DNA of 64,000 nt, from contig NZ_JAGPOX010000036.1 in NCBI RefSeq assembly GCF_019038435.1, positions 1-64,000 of the forward strand, given 5' to 3'. Source of the stretch: Nocardia alni (GTDB taxonomy: Bacteria; Actinomycetota; Actinomycetes; Mycobacteriales; Mycobacteriaceae). Below are positions 36,046-45,245 of the stretch, piece after piece. Position 1 is the stretch's first letter. Each line of letters starts with the position of its first letter. The position numbers and the translations under genes were made by a program. Below the pieces are notes generated by a model. It was not told where the DNA came from. It ran no database searches and worked only from the letters and a program-made list of their open reading frames with translations.

Positions 36046-37767
36046 GTGAGCGTGACTGATGAAAATCAAGGCGAGGACAGCGCAAAACCACCAAGGACCG
36101 CCACTTGGTGGTCGAGCCTGCATCGTCTGATCGACCCCACCGACGGCCCCGCCAACCTGCGCACCTTCGTCCGCGCGAAGTACCTCCACAACGACAACTA
36201 CGAGATACGGGAGTTCAGCCACGACGGGCTCACAGGACTGTTGGTCAGCGGAGCGAACCCTCCAGAGCGCTCTGAATGGTGCCCGGCCGCGCAAGGACTG
36301 ACCGGCCTTCGCGTATCGGTGAACACCAATCAGACCGGAGGCTTGTTACTCACTCGCTCCACCGGCAGGCTCTACGCCCTGACCTACGGCAGCCTCGGGC
36401 ACCATATCCTCGACCCTGCCTACCGCGACGACGACTTCGGAGTCGGGTTCGCCGTCCGCTGCCTCGACGAGAACGATGTCACCCGGTTCCGCAGCGAGAT
36501 CATGGATCGCCGCGGCCGTGTCGAGGATTACACCATGCTCGGCGGCAGTGACGTCGCTGGCTTCGGTCTCGATAAGTTCAGCTCGCTGGTCCGCAGGATC
36601 TGCGGCAGTGCGCATTTGGACCTCACGGCCAAGCCACATACGTCGCGCGCGGTGCGAGTCGAATGCTCCGGCCATGCGATCAAACTGCCGCTCGCCACCA
36701 CTCCCGTTCAGTTCCTGACCGACCTCGCCGAAATCGAACGGATCTGCGACAAGGATGATCCGCTCGACGGACTCGCCTTTGTGCAGAAGTTCCGGAAGCT
36801 GAACAAAAACAGCCCGGCAGCCCTGGCCGCTGATCAGATCCTGGCGAAGCTATTGGGCAACCTCAACAACGCCCGGCTCGGGATCATTCTGCCCGACAAC
36901 TGCGTCGACGATTACGGTACCGCGCAATCGTTTCGTATCACGCTGGGCAGCAGAACGACCGCGGTCGGCGACATCGACCTTGGTGCACTGCTGGCACAAA
37001 TCCACGGCCGCGACGAACATCGCCGCGTCCCCGGGCTCCAGCAAGTTCGGATCACCATGTACAAGGATCAGGAGCAGACCGTACCGGTCGGCCCGGAAAC
37101 CCGCGGTACCGACTGGCTGGTCGCGGAAGTGGAATCCGGCGACAACCGATATTACTACGGGCAGGGCTGCTGGCATGAGATCGGCGCCTGGTACCTCGAT
37201 ACGCTGCGCGAGGAGCTCGACGAACTTTTCACCGCTACAACCGATGTCACCATCCCGGCCTGGACGAAGGGCAGACGGCGAACCAGCGGATCGAAACAGG
37301 GCCAGGACTCTCACGACGAAGACTGGTTCAACCACAGGGTCGCCAAGCAGGCTGGCTACCAGCTGTTCGACAAGCAAAATTTCGTCACCAGCTTCTACCA
37401 CGGTGGTGGGCTTGAGATTTGCGACATCCTCGGCCCCGACTGCGAGCTGATCTGCGTCAAGAAGGCCACCAGCAGCGCACCGCTGAGCCACTTGTTCGCA
37501 CAGGCGGTCAACGCGGTCACGGTGTTGCGCACCGACAAGGAGGTCGCGAAGAAGTTCCGCGACAGCGTCGCGAGCCACAACCCGGATCACCCCATGGTCC
37601 ATGACATCGGCACTCTGAAAGTTGTATTCGCGATTCTGCTCAACGGAGGCAAAGAGATTACCACCGACTCGCTGTTCCCGTTCTCGCAGATTTCACTGGT
37701 CAGGTCGATGAACGAGCTTCGCCGCATGAACGCCGAGGTCAGGGTGGTAACCATCAAAAGGTCGTAG
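36046..37767 (+). CDS. DUF6119 (TIGR04141-type) protein with nuclease-like C-terminus
   Basis: The 573-residue product (GTG start, with a weak GGAATGGA site) matches the sporadically distributed TIGR04141/DUF6119 pattern: GLLLTRSTGRLYALTYGSLG, DDDFGVGFAVRCL and LGGSDVAGFGLDKF. The C-terminal part has GGGLEICDILGPDCELICVKKAT followed by SAPLSHLFAQAVNAVTVL, in which E..CD...CVKK looks like a PD-(D/E)xK active site. Family members are found in defence islands. It is divergent from the giant NTPase gene, which also carries a nuclease-like domain, and the two share a 320-base palindrome-rich spacer. Confidence 0.75.
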   Translation: MSVTDENQGEDSAKPPRTATWWSSLHRLIDPTDGPANLRTFVRAKYLHNDNYEIREFSHDGLTGLLVSGANPPERSEWCPAAQGLTGLRVSVNTNQTGGLLLTRSTGRLYALTYGSLGHHILDPAYRDDDFGVGFAVRCLDENDVTRFRSEIMDRRGRVEDYTMLGGSDVAGFGLDKFSSLVRRICGSAHLDLTAKPHTSRAVRVECSGHAIKLPLATTPVQFLTDLAEIERICDKDDPLDGLAFVQKFRKLNKNSPAALAADQILAKLLGNLNNARLGIILPDNCVDDYGTAQSFRITLGSRTTAVGDIDLGALLAQIHGRDEHRRVPGLQQVRITMYKDQEQTVPVGPETRGTDWLVAEVESGDNRYYYGQGCWHEIGAWYLDTLREELDELFTATTDVTIPAWTKGRRRTSGSKQGQDSHDEDWFNHRVAKQAGYQLFDKQNFVTSFYHGGGLEICDILGPDCELICVKKATSSAPLSHLFAQAVNAVTVLRTDKEVAKKFRDSVASHNPDHPMVHDIGTLKVVFAILLNGGKEITTDSLFPFSQISLVRSMNELRRMNAEVRVVTIKRS

Positions 37768-37903
37768 GGCTACCGGTTCGTGTCACCGGATTGCCCGCCA
37801 CCCCACAGACGTCGAAATGGCAGAGGGGATTCATACACGAGAAATCCCAAGCCGACCAGTGCCAAATCCGTTCCTCGACAACGGAGACGGTCGGTATCCG
37901 GCG

Positions 37904-38830
37904 TCATTGGCCACAGCGATCCGCTGCTGCGGCCAATAGTCCATGCCGTTGTGGTCGGTGAACTTGCGTGCGAGGGCGAGGCCGTTCGCGGCGGATGATG
38001 ATCCGCATGCCCGGTGGCCAGCCGGCCAAGTCGATCAGGCCGGTGAGCTCGGCGACCGCGGCACCATCGCGTGGTTCACCATCAGCGTTGCAGGCGGGTG
38101 TCCATGCTTTCTCGGGTATGAGATCCAGTGCGGCAACGATGGTTCCGCTGAGCCCGAACCCGATCGAGTATTGCAGGCGGCGGGTGTGGCAGTAGGTGAG
38201 GAACTCGTGGGTGCCACCGCCGGCATCGGTCCGGACGAGGACTTTGCGGCCGACACGGTAACCCGGCTGCCAGGGCAACTGCTCGATCGCGTCGTGCAGG
38301 ACGCGTTTGTGGTCGGCGGCGGTGTTGGAACTGGCGTTGCCCGGTCGCAGCAGGGCGGCGGCGGGTTCGCCTGTGCCGTCGGTGCCGTGGTCGATGAGCG
38401 CCAGCAGTGGGTGGAAGCCGTATCCACGTTTGAATGTTGGTGCGGCCTTCTCCTTTTCGCTGTGGGCTTCGAGAAGAGTGGCGTCCAGGTCGATGATCAG
38501 CGGATGGTCGCGGTCGATCCTGCGGTCCGGGGCTTGGTCACCGGCTTTCGACCACGCCGCCGCCCGCGCGGTGGCGCGCGCGGAAGCGATGGCGGACAAC
38601 ACTTTCGACGCATCAGCGGACAGTGCGGTGATCAACCGGGAGATCGTCGGATCAGAAGCGACCGGCCCGAACACCCCCGGCTGCGAACGGGGCACGGCCA
38701 CGTCCGACACGCAGTCCGCGCCCGCAGCCACCGCGATCGCCAGATCCAGCACGGTCTTACCCGGATCATGCGTGGCCAAGGGTTTCCGACACAGCGCCAG
38801 CTCCTGTGACAGGCCCTTGACCAGGCCCGC
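37904..38830 (-). mobile_element. IS1380-like transposase remnant
   Basis: The reading frame from about 38830 (LVKGLSQELALCRKPLATHDPGKTVLDLAIAVAAGADC) through PLIIDLDATLLEAHSEKEKAAPTFKRGYGFHPLLALID and VLVRTDAGGGTHEFL to GMRIIIRRERPRP resembles the middle of an IS1380-family transposase. The DDE-type residues D of DLDATL and D of RTDAGG are present. The N-terminus is missing and the C-terminus shifts frame after RRERPRP and soon stops, so it is a decayed copy. No intact terminal repeats were found. It abuts and overlaps the 3' end of the CYTH-like gene. Confidence 0.75.
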
Positions 38831-39977
38831 TGGTGAGCTGTCGGAGGTGTGTGTACTTCGATCGGTAGTCCGCGGTGTAGCCGATTCCCCGGTTGTCGAG
38901 GAAGGTCTGTGTCCAGGTTTTGAGGTGGTCGAGTTCGCTGACGATCTGGCGTTGGCAGTCCCGGACGTCGCCGCGGGAGCGGATGTACTCGATCTCGAGC
39001 TGCTGTAGAGGTATTCGGTGGCCGGTGAAGGTGCAGCGGTCGGTCATGAGCGAGTAGATATGCCCGGTGTCGGCGCTCTCGAGCATGTCGTCGAAACGGA
39101 TCCGATCGAAACCTCCCAGATAGCGGGCATCCAGACCGAGCCGTTGACGAACGTGGGTATCCATTTCGTCGAGGGTGGCGTGCGTCTGGGGCCAGTAGGT
39201 TTTACGTTCGACTCGGCGGAAGCCGTCGTGCTGAAACAGCTTGCGCTTCAACGTGTATCCGCCGTTGAGACGGGGAATGAACGAGAGGTAGCCGCGGTCG
39301 GTGTCGGCGGGTCCGGTGACTTCGAACATGTGATTGCGGAACTGCCAGAGTTCGAAGTCGTTCCGGTACTCGGCTCGATATCGGCGCAGGTCGCCGTGCC
39401 CGATCTCGTTGTGGATGTCGCGGGTCAGGCTGTAGATGTCCAGGTCCGGATCGAGGGTGAGTTTGTGCTCGTATTCGTAGTCCGGATCGTGTTTGAAGTA
39501 CCAGCATTCATGGCTGCCAACGGTTTTCGAGTAGTCCGGTAGTTGGGCGAGCACCTGGTCGAGTGTGTCGGCTGACGGCTGTGGTTCGTGATGCTTCGTG
39601 GCTAGGCGGTCGACGCGGTGGAATAGTGCGTCGACCGGTCCGAGTCGGATCGGCAGGTAGACGTCCCATCCGTCGGGGCTGTCGTCGGCGAGCAGTGCCA
39701 GGGGCATCGCATCCGGCAGCTCTCGTGATTGGTGGACCGAAAGAATCAGGCCGTCATATCGGAGCGTCTCGTCGGCCGGAACCAGGCCGTTGCCCGCGCT
39801 GTAGTGGTAGACAGATGGTTCGTCGGGCAATTGGCGCCATGTGACGACGCGGGTGAAATGGCCCCCGTCGGCATGGATGCGGATGAGGCGGTGGACGCCG
39901 ACCGAAGGGGCGCCGCCAGTTGGGTAGCGGGCCTGCCAGGGCCCGAAAAGCAGCCAGCGGGATCGTGATTCGGGCAT
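38766..39977 (-). CDS. CYTH-like hypothetical protein, 3' end probably replaced by IS remnant
   Basis: The 403-residue frame contains DYEYEHKLTLD, which has the ExExK signature of CYTH/triphosphate-tunnel proteins. It continues with DFELWQFRNHMFEVTG, GYLSFIPRLNGGYTLKRKLF and RVERKTYW, charged strands of the kind that line such a tunnel. CYTH enzymes act on triphosphorylated substrates or inorganic polyphosphates. From about residue 380 the frame runs into the IS1380-like sequence, so the native C-terminus is probably lost. It starts 34 bases after the glycosyltransferase stop and is likely the last gene of that operon. The CYTH assignment is tentative. Confidence 0.55.
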   Translation of the reverse strand: MPESRSRWLLFGPWQARYPTGGAPSVGVHRLIRIHADGGHFTRVVTWRQLPDEPSVYHYSAGNGLVPADETLRYDGLILSVHQSRELPDAMPLALLADDSPDGWDVYLPIRLGPVDALFHRVDRLATKHHEPQPSADTLDQVLAQLPDYSKTVGSHECWYFKHDPDYEYEHKLTLDPDLDIYSLTRDIHNEIGHGDLRRYRAEYRNDFELWQFRNHMFEVTGPADTDRGYLSFIPRLNGGYTLKRKLFQHDGFRRVERKTYWPQTHATLDEMDTHVRQRLGLDARYLGGFDRIRFDDMLESADTGHIYSLMTDRCTFTGHRIPLQQLEIEYIRSRGDVRDCQRQIVSELDHLKTWTQTFLDNRGIGYTADYRSKYTHLRQLTSGPGQGPVTGAGAVSETLGHA

Positions 39978-40011
39978 GACGAAGACACCCCCGGGTGCGT
40001 TTAGCGCGGTG

Positions 40012-40875
40012 TCATCGGCGAGCGGTGAACCTGCGAATCGTGTTTAGTGCGATCAGAGCCGCCAAGCGGACGCCGAGGAAGACGGTCGCGACGGGCAGCA
40101 GCAGGCGTTTCCAGCCGGTGCGGGTACGGGCGTAGAAGACGACGGCGCTGCGGTGGTGGTGCCACAGCGATTTGTTGCGGCGGAATCGGCTTGACCCACC
40201 CCCGGCGTGGGTGACCCATGCAGGGCCGGACAAGACGGTCCGGTAGCCGCGCTGACGGAGCCGCCAGGCAAGGTCGGCGTCTTCCAAGTACATCCAGTAG
40301 GCGGTATCGAACCCGCCCATCTCCTCCCACAGCGGGCGGCGGATCATCAGGCAGCAGCCTGATACCCAGTCGACGACCTGGTCGGCATCGGGACGGCCGA
40401 AAGCCTCGCCGAAGTATTCCTTGCTCGCGGTGTTGCCGGGCCGCAGCACGCCCATGACGGCGTGCCGGGCGGCGATCGTGGTCGAGGGGAAGCGCCGCCC
40501 GTTCGGGTAGGGCTTGCCGTCGGTGATCATGCGGGTGCCGACCACCCCGATCTGCTGGTCGTCGAGAGTTGCCCGCAGAACTTCCAAGCATTTGGCGTCA
40601 CCCAGCACGGCGTCGGGATTGAGCAGCGCGACGTAGTCGCCGGTGCCGATGGCAGCGGCCTGGTTCACCGCGGCCGCGAAGCCGACGTTGACCGGGTTGG
40701 CGATCGGCTCGATACCCAGATCACGAGCAACAGCGAGGGTGTTGTCGGTGGAGGCGTTGTCGATGACGGTGATCGTGACGTCGCTGTTCGCCGATTGCGC
40801 GCGGACCGATTCGACTGCATCCGGCAGTAGTGCGGCGCTGTTGTAGGTCAGGATGATGAGATCGATGCTGCTCAT
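40012..40875 (-). CDS. GT2-family glycosyltransferase
   Basis: The 287-residue protein has the GT-A nucleotide-sugar fold: SSIDLIILTYNSAALLPDAVESV, DVTITVIDNASTDNT, NVGFAAAVNQ, YVALLNPDAVL and the acceptor-side EDADLAWRLRQRGY motif. It ends with a basic and hydrophobic tail (LLLPVATVFLGVRLAALIAL) that may associate with the membrane. It resembles rhamnosyltransferase-type GT2 enzymes; donor and acceptor are unknown. The start overlaps the deaminase-like gene's stop (ATGA). Confidence 0.85.
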   Translation of the reverse strand: MSSIDLIILTYNSAALLPDAVESVRAQSANSDVTITVIDNASTDNTLAVARDLGIEPIANPVNVGFAAAVNQAAAIGTGDYVALLNPDAVLGDAKCLEVLRATLDDQQIGVVGTRMITDGKPYPNGRRFPSTTIAARHAVMGVLRPGNTASKEYFGEAFGRPDADQVVDWVSGCCLMIRRPLWEEMGGFDTAYWMYLEDADLAWRLRQRGYRTVLSGPAWVTHAGGGSSRFRRNKSLWHHHRSAVVFYARTRTGWKRLLLPVATVFLGVRLAALIALNTIRRFTARR

Positions 40876-41489
40876 CGCTGTGATACCTCTCGCTGTGACG
40901 CGTCGTGGATGGACGGGGGTGTCGGATCGGGACCGGCGGACGGTATCACTTCCGGCTGGATCGGCGAGGGGCAACCAGCGGTGGCCAGCAAGGAGCGGAC
41001 GGCGCCGCCGGAATCGGAGTACCGCCCGGCGTAGTGCTGGACGTGTCCGTGCATCGGCCAGAAGGCGATCTTGCCGATCGTCATGCCGGGATACACGCGG
41101 ATCGGCGCGGCGGCCCGCAGTTCGAGTGTCCAGGGGATCACCGCACCGCAATGGCCCAGTGGTGCCGACAGCTGGATCCGCAGTCCTAGCGAGGATATCG
41201 ATCGGCAGGCGTGCAGGGTGGCGGCAAAATTGGTGCCGCCCATCGCTTCCCGGGTCACGCCGAGGTACAGGGTGCCCGGTTCCAGGACGTACCCGATGTC
41301 TGGGATGAGGGTTCGGGCCACCTGGGTATCGGTGTGGGGGTCGAGGATCGCGCCGGGCGGGTCGTAGCGCAGCAGCTCGTCGCCGAGGCGGAAGCTGTAG
41401 CTGTTGGCGCACAATTGTCGGGCGTCGAACGGGTCGATGACGATCTCGCCCGTGGTTACGGCGGTGTGGATGGCGGATCCGGTCAACAC
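40872..41489 (-). CDS. dCTP deaminase-like protein with altered active site
   Basis: The 205-residue protein has the Dcd/dUTPase beta fold: DARQLCANSYSFRLGDELL, YVLEPGTLYLGVT, RSISSLGLRIQLSA, WTLELRA (E123) and RVYPGMTIGKIAFWP. Compared with E. coli Dcd, the catalytic Glu (E138 there) is kept. The Arg-Ser...Arg set (R110, S111, R115) reads Cys, Arg and Ser at the aligned positions 95, 96 and 100. Normal dCTP deamination is therefore doubtful. It belongs to an operon that also encodes a second Dcd domain with the opposite loss. The C-terminal about 40 residues are unordered. Confidence 0.8.
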   Translation of the reverse strand: MLTGSAIHTAVTTGEIVIDPFDARQLCANSYSFRLGDELLRYDPPGAILDPHTDTQVARTLIPDIGYVLEPGTLYLGVTREAMGGTNFAATLHACRSISSLGLRIQLSAPLGHCGAVIPWTLELRAAAPIRVYPGMTIGKIAFWPMHGHVQHYAGRYSDSGGAVRSLLATAGCPSPIQPEVIPSAGPDPTPPSIHDASQREVSQR

Positions 41490-42034
41490 GGCAGCACCCT
41501 TTCCATCAGGAGGCCGACCTTGCTGCGTAATGCGGCGATGGTGGTGTCATTGCGGATCTCGAAGTCGACGCCGATGTCGTCCACGCCGGCGGTGCTGGCG
41601 TCGGACAGGCTCAGGTAGCCTTGGGCGGCAAGGCGTTTGCCGCGAAGTTCCTCCGGTGCCGACACTCGCACCGCGGTCCATCCGCGTCGCCTCAGCTCGG
41701 GATAGTCGAAGTCGTAGGAGCGCACGTCGTCGTTCACCAGCACTTGGGCGTGCACACGCTCGGCGCGGTCGAGGAAATCCTCGACCAGGAACTGCGGTTG
41801 GCGCTTGCGGACCCATCGGGCGATCCCTTCCAGCAGCTGCTGGTCTTGCTGCCCAGCGGGCAGTGGGTGGCCCAGCCTGGCGTAGAACCGTTGCTGAAGC
41901 TCATAGAGTGGTGCGCCGACCTTGATCACTTCGCAAGTGAGATGCCTGGCGCCGGTTGCGTCGTGGATCATTGCTGCGGTGGTTGATTTGCCGGAGCCGG
42001 AGTGGCCGACCAGGCAGATGCGTGTCGGGGTCAT
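41483..42034 (-). CDS. P-loop nucleotide/small-molecule kinase-like protein
   Basis: The 183-residue protein has Walker A at 10-17 (GHSGSGKS) and the general fold of small nucleoside or dephospho-CoA kinases, with LVEDFLDRAERVHAQVLVNDDVRSYDFDYPELRRRGW and a lid-like SAPEELRGKRLAAQGY. A substrate cannot be named. It overlaps both neighbouring genes by 4-7 bases, so it is translationally coupled to the deaminase genes. Involvement in modified-nucleotide metabolism is inferred from context. Confidence 0.75.
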   Translation of the reverse strand: MTPTRICLVGHSGSGKSTTAAMIHDATGARHLTCEVIKVGAPLYELQQRFYARLGHPLPAGQQDQQLLEGIARWVRKRQPQFLVEDFLDRAERVHAQVLVNDDVRSYDFDYPELRRRGWTAVRVSAPEELRGKRLAAQGYLSLSDASTAGVDDIGVDFEIRNDTTIAALRSKVGLLMERVLPC

Positions 42035-44496
42035 GATCGAGGTTCTCCTGTTCGAGCGAGCGAGTAGACCAGGCCGTCGTCGAGCATCATCAACTCACCG
42101 TTCCTCGCGTGGTGGACGGCGGCGGGAATTGCGTTTTCCCGCAAAATGATTCCCAGATGGCACAGGCGGGAGCCAGCGTCGAAAAGGAAGCCGTCGACGT
42201 GACCGAGCAGGGCGGCGAGGATGGCGTAGGGTCGGCGGGCGGAGACGATTACCTGCTCGCCTGTGACGTGGATTTCTCTGGCGCGGGCGACGATGTCGGC
42301 GATCGTACGGTGGCCGGTGACGTCGACGCCGCCGCTGACGCTGACCGCGGGCGCGACCGACAATCGTTGCAGCACCTCGTCTTCGCTCACACGCAATACC
42401 CGCCCCACGCATCGGCCGGGCGCGATCACGACGACGTCGGTGGCCGATACGGGTGGGGTGTCGTGATGGTCGGTGCCCAGCACGGTGTGGTCGATGTAGT
42501 ACAGGGTGCCCTCGGCATCCACCACCCATTCGACCGCGACCGGTCCGAGCGACTCCTGGAGGTGTTCGGTCAAGGCGACCACCTTGCCGATGTTGGTGGT
42601 GCCGCCGAGTGTCTCGATTGCGGAAGCCGCGGGCGTTGTGGTGTCGAACCGGAATTCGACGCATCCGGCGGTACCGCGGTTCATGGCCAGCAGGCCGTCC
42701 ACCGATGCCTCGCCGTAGAAGGTGCCTTCGGCGGTGCGGCGGGTGATGACTCCGCGTAGACCGGTGACGTATTGGCGGACCAGGGCTGTGACCGGTTCTT
42801 CGGGTGGTGTCGCTGCTCGGATTCGTTCCAGCTCCAGTCGCAGCCGGGCGTAGTCGGTCACGATCTGGCGCTCGAATTCGTTGGCGTCCACGATCACCCG
42901 GCCGTCGGCGAGCGGGTCGTCCAGCTGCGCGGCGAGGACGGTGTACCAGTCTGCCGGGGGCCGGGCCGGGATGTACACCACGAACGCCGCACCTCTGGCG
43001 ATACCCAGCTCGGTCGCCCACAGTGCCGCGCAGCCTCGTTTGGCCACGAAATGCGCGCACGCCGGCCCGATCGGTCCGAGCGGGATGTCGCCCGGAACGA
43101 GTTCGTCGTAGAGTCCGATCACCGCTGGGCGGGATCGGTGAGATGGGCTGTGCCGGGCTGTATTCGGTCGAGCCTGCACGAGATACATCCGGTCACCGTC
43201 CAGCGCCCACTCGATATCGACTGCCGACTGCGCCAGGTGCGCCCGGGCCGCATCGATCAACCTGTGGACATCCGCGACCTGTTCAGGCGACAGGATGTCG
43301 GCACGTTCCGGGGTCGCGGCCCCGGCGGCAAGCTCGTCGGCGCGGCCCTTCACCGCCTCGATCTGCACCTGGTCGGGTACTGCGGAGTCCAGGCCGGTCA
43401 TGGCGATTCCGGCGATGTCGGGCTCGATCATGCGTTGGATGATCACCGCCATCCGGGGCGTCGGGTCGAGATCGCCCGCGCGCAACCGCGTGCCCACGGC
43501 CGGTAGCGAGTAGTACGAGCGCCACACTCCGGCCACCGCGCCCGCCACATCCGGCGCCGAGACACCCAAGAAGCTGTCGTAAACCCCCGCGTGTGACGAG
43601 GACGCTGAATCCTCCCCGGCGGCCGAGGAACGCACCGCGAACCGAGTCTCTGGATCGAACACCTCAGCCAGTCGCACAACCAGCAATTCCGCAGCGCGCG
43701 GACTCAACTCGGCCTCGTTCAGCAGCGTGCTGAGCCGGGCGGCATCTTCGCTGATATTCGCGCCTACTGTGGCATGCAGATCGGAGAACACCGCTGCGAT
43801 CTCCTCACCGGTCGCGGGTGCCAGCGCGGCCATGAATTCGGTTGCCGGAACGACGATCAGCTCCGGCACGCTCACCCGGTCGGCCAGCCGCGCCAGCACT
43901 GCGGCCTTGGCACCCACACAGGCGGGATCCAGGTCCGGGCCGTCTGACCCGGGAAATCGCAGGCGGGCGATGTCACGGTCGAGAGTGCGCCAGCACTCGC
44001 TGGCTCGGGGACCGCGCGAGTCCTGGTATTTGCCGTTGTAGCGGGTGATCTCCCCCGAGGGCACCCACCACATCATCTGTCCGATTTCCATGCCCGGATA
44101 CACCCGCACCGGCTGAGTCGCGAGCAGTTGGAGGGTCCACTGGCCCTCGTAGCCGATGTCACCGAGTCCACTGGACAGGTGGATCGACAACCCCAGCCGG
44201 GCAATACTCGACCGGGCGGCGAAGGTCGGCGCGAACATGGTGCCGCCCAACACTTCCGCGGTGCCCGCCAGATACAGCCGACCAGCCTCAAGCACGAACC
44301 CGGCGTCGGGAATCATGACTTCTTCGGTCGGATTCTCAGCGCGCGCATCCAATTCATGGCAGCTGTACACGCGCAGCCGGTCATCGAGGGTGAAGTTGTA
44401 GCTGTTGGGATTCAACCGGCTCTCGTCGAAGGGCTCGATCCGGATCGCGCCGCGCTGGCGCTGGCGGCGGATCTCCTCGCCGGTGAGGATCGTCAT
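42031..44496 (-). CDS. Fusion of dCTP deaminase-like domain with PEP synthase/PPDK-like ATP-grasp and phosphohistidine domains
   Basis: This 821-residue fusion has an N-terminal Dcd-like domain (1-165: RLNPNSYNFTLDDRL, RSSIARLGLSIHLSSG, WTLQLLA, PGMEIGQ). In it the R-S...R set of E. coli Dcd is intact (R95, S96, R100) but the catalytic Glu is Gln123. Residues about 190-445 are a PEP/pyruvate-binding ATP-grasp domain (FAVRSSAAGEDSASSSHAGV and DIEWALDGDRMYLVQARP). After a middle section there is a C-terminal swivelling domain with the phosphohistidine-type motif LCHLGIILRENAIPAAV (His780). Enzymes built like this pass phosphate from ATP via His to a substrate, as in PEP synthase or rifampin phosphotransferase. 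I know of no standard fusion of this type. Confidence 0.85.
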   Translation of the reverse strand: MTILTGEEIRRQRQRGAIRIEPFDESRLNPNSYNFTLDDRLRVYSCHELDARAENPTEEVMIPDAGFVLEAGRLYLAGTAEVLGGTMFAPTFAARSSIARLGLSIHLSSGLGDIGYEGQWTLQLLATQPVRVYPGMEIGQMMWWVPSGEITRYNGKYQDSRGPRASECWRTLDRDIARLRFPGSDGPDLDPACVGAKAAVLARLADRVSVPELIVVPATEFMAALAPATGEEIAAVFSDLHATVGANISEDAARLSTLLNEAELSPRAAELLVVRLAEVFDPETRFAVRSSAAGEDSASSSHAGVYDSFLGVSAPDVAGAVAGVWRSYYSLPAVGTRLRAGDLDPTPRMAVIIQRMIEPDIAGIAMTGLDSAVPDQVQIEAVKGRADELAAGAATPERADILSPEQVADVHRLIDAARAHLAQSAVDIEWALDGDRMYLVQARPNTARHSPSHRSRPAVIGLYDELVPGDIPLGPIGPACAHFVAKRGCAALWATELGIARGAAFVVYIPARPPADWYTVLAAQLDDPLADGRVIVDANEFERQIVTDYARLRLELERIRAATPPEEPVTALVRQYVTGLRGVITRRTAEGTFYGEASVDGLLAMNRGTAGCVEFRFDTTTPAASAIETLGGTTNIGKVVALTEHLQESLGPVAVEWVVDAEGTLYYIDHTVLGTDHHDTPPVSATDVVVIAPGRCVGRVLRVSEDEVLQRLSVAPAVSVSGGVDVTGHRTIADIVARAREIHVTGEQVIVSARRPYAILAALLGHVDGFLFDAGSRLCHLGIILRENAIPAAVHHARNGELMMLDDGLVYSLARTGEPRS

Positions 44497-45137
44497 CGCT
44501 GACTCGCCTCTTGCGTCAGCAGCGCGGTGTGGTGCCGACGCTCGGTGTCGGCCACCGACATCGTCAGGTGCACCCGCTCAGCGGTACCGGCGTTGAATGC
44601 GGTGTGCCGCAACCGGGTATCGAACACTCGCAGTCGGCCGTCGACCGGCACATGATGCCCGCACCCGGAAGGGCCGACGAGATAGGCATCCGGGTTGGTG
44701 TGGATCGCCAGGTGCGCGCGCTTGGTCGCATCGGCGTGCGACCGGTACATCTTGCCGGGCCGCACGATCATCAACCGCATCCGCCCGATCGGGAACACCG
44801 TGGTGATCGACCGATGCACAGCGGCGAAGTAGGTGTCGGCGAAAAGCTCGTTGAAACAACAGAATTCGCGTTCCAGATACCGCAGCGTGCCGTCCGGCGC
44901 GAACTGCGACTCCAGGCCGTCGGCCAGCGGATCGACGGCGGCGGGCCGATGTGTCAGCGATACGCAGGTCAGAGGGTCGCCGTAGCGGTCGGCCACCAGC
45001 GGCTCGACGCGCTCCATCACCTGCTGGTACGCCTGCCGGAGCAGATTCACATCGAAGATCGCGTCGGCCGGTCCTCGATAGAACTCCCCGGCGCGAGTCT
45101 CATCGGCACCAAATGCTCTGCTAGGCAACTGATTCAC
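44493..45137 (-). CDS. Aspartyl/asparaginyl beta-hydroxylase-like 2OG-Fe(II) oxygenase
   Basis: The 214-residue protein begins with GTG 45137 after AAAGAGG. The cupin-type iron triad is visible as H134-x-D136 (YRSHADATKRAHLAIHTN) and H178 (HTAFNAGTAERVHLTM), with R188 as the likely 2-oxoglutarate anchor. Family members hydroxylate amino acid side chains or small molecules. It is the first gene of the deaminase/PEP-synthase operon (overlap of 4 bases with the fusion gene) and is divergent from a Zn/HTH/TPR regulator. Confidence 0.8.
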   Translation of the reverse strand: MNQLPSRAFGADETRAGEFYRGPADAIFDVNLLRQAYQQVMERVEPLVADRYGDPLTCVSLTHRPAAVDPLADGLESQFAPDGTLRYLEREFCCFNELFADTYFAAVHRSITTVFPIGRMRLMIVRPGKMYRSHADATKRAHLAIHTNPDAYLVGPSGCGHHVPVDGRLRVFDTRLRHTAFNAGTAERVHLTMSVADTERRHHTALLTQEASQR

Positions 45138-45245
45138 GGGCGGGCCTCTTTCTCGAGACGCAACGTTGTGTGGTGCGTCTCACCATCGCCCGACGTGAGC
45201 CGAGAGCGTATGCCCGATCGGTTATCCCGTATGCGCTGGCAGTTA

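Noticed and set aside
37943-38809. 288-residue + strand frame opposite the transposase remnant
   Set aside because: The minus strand shows IS1380-type motifs; the + strand frame has none.
42095-43060. 321-residue frame inside the Dcd-PEP synthase fusion gene
   Set aside because: The composition is Arg/Pro/His-rich, typical of a GC-rich shadow frame, and the fusion gene has clear catalytic motifs.
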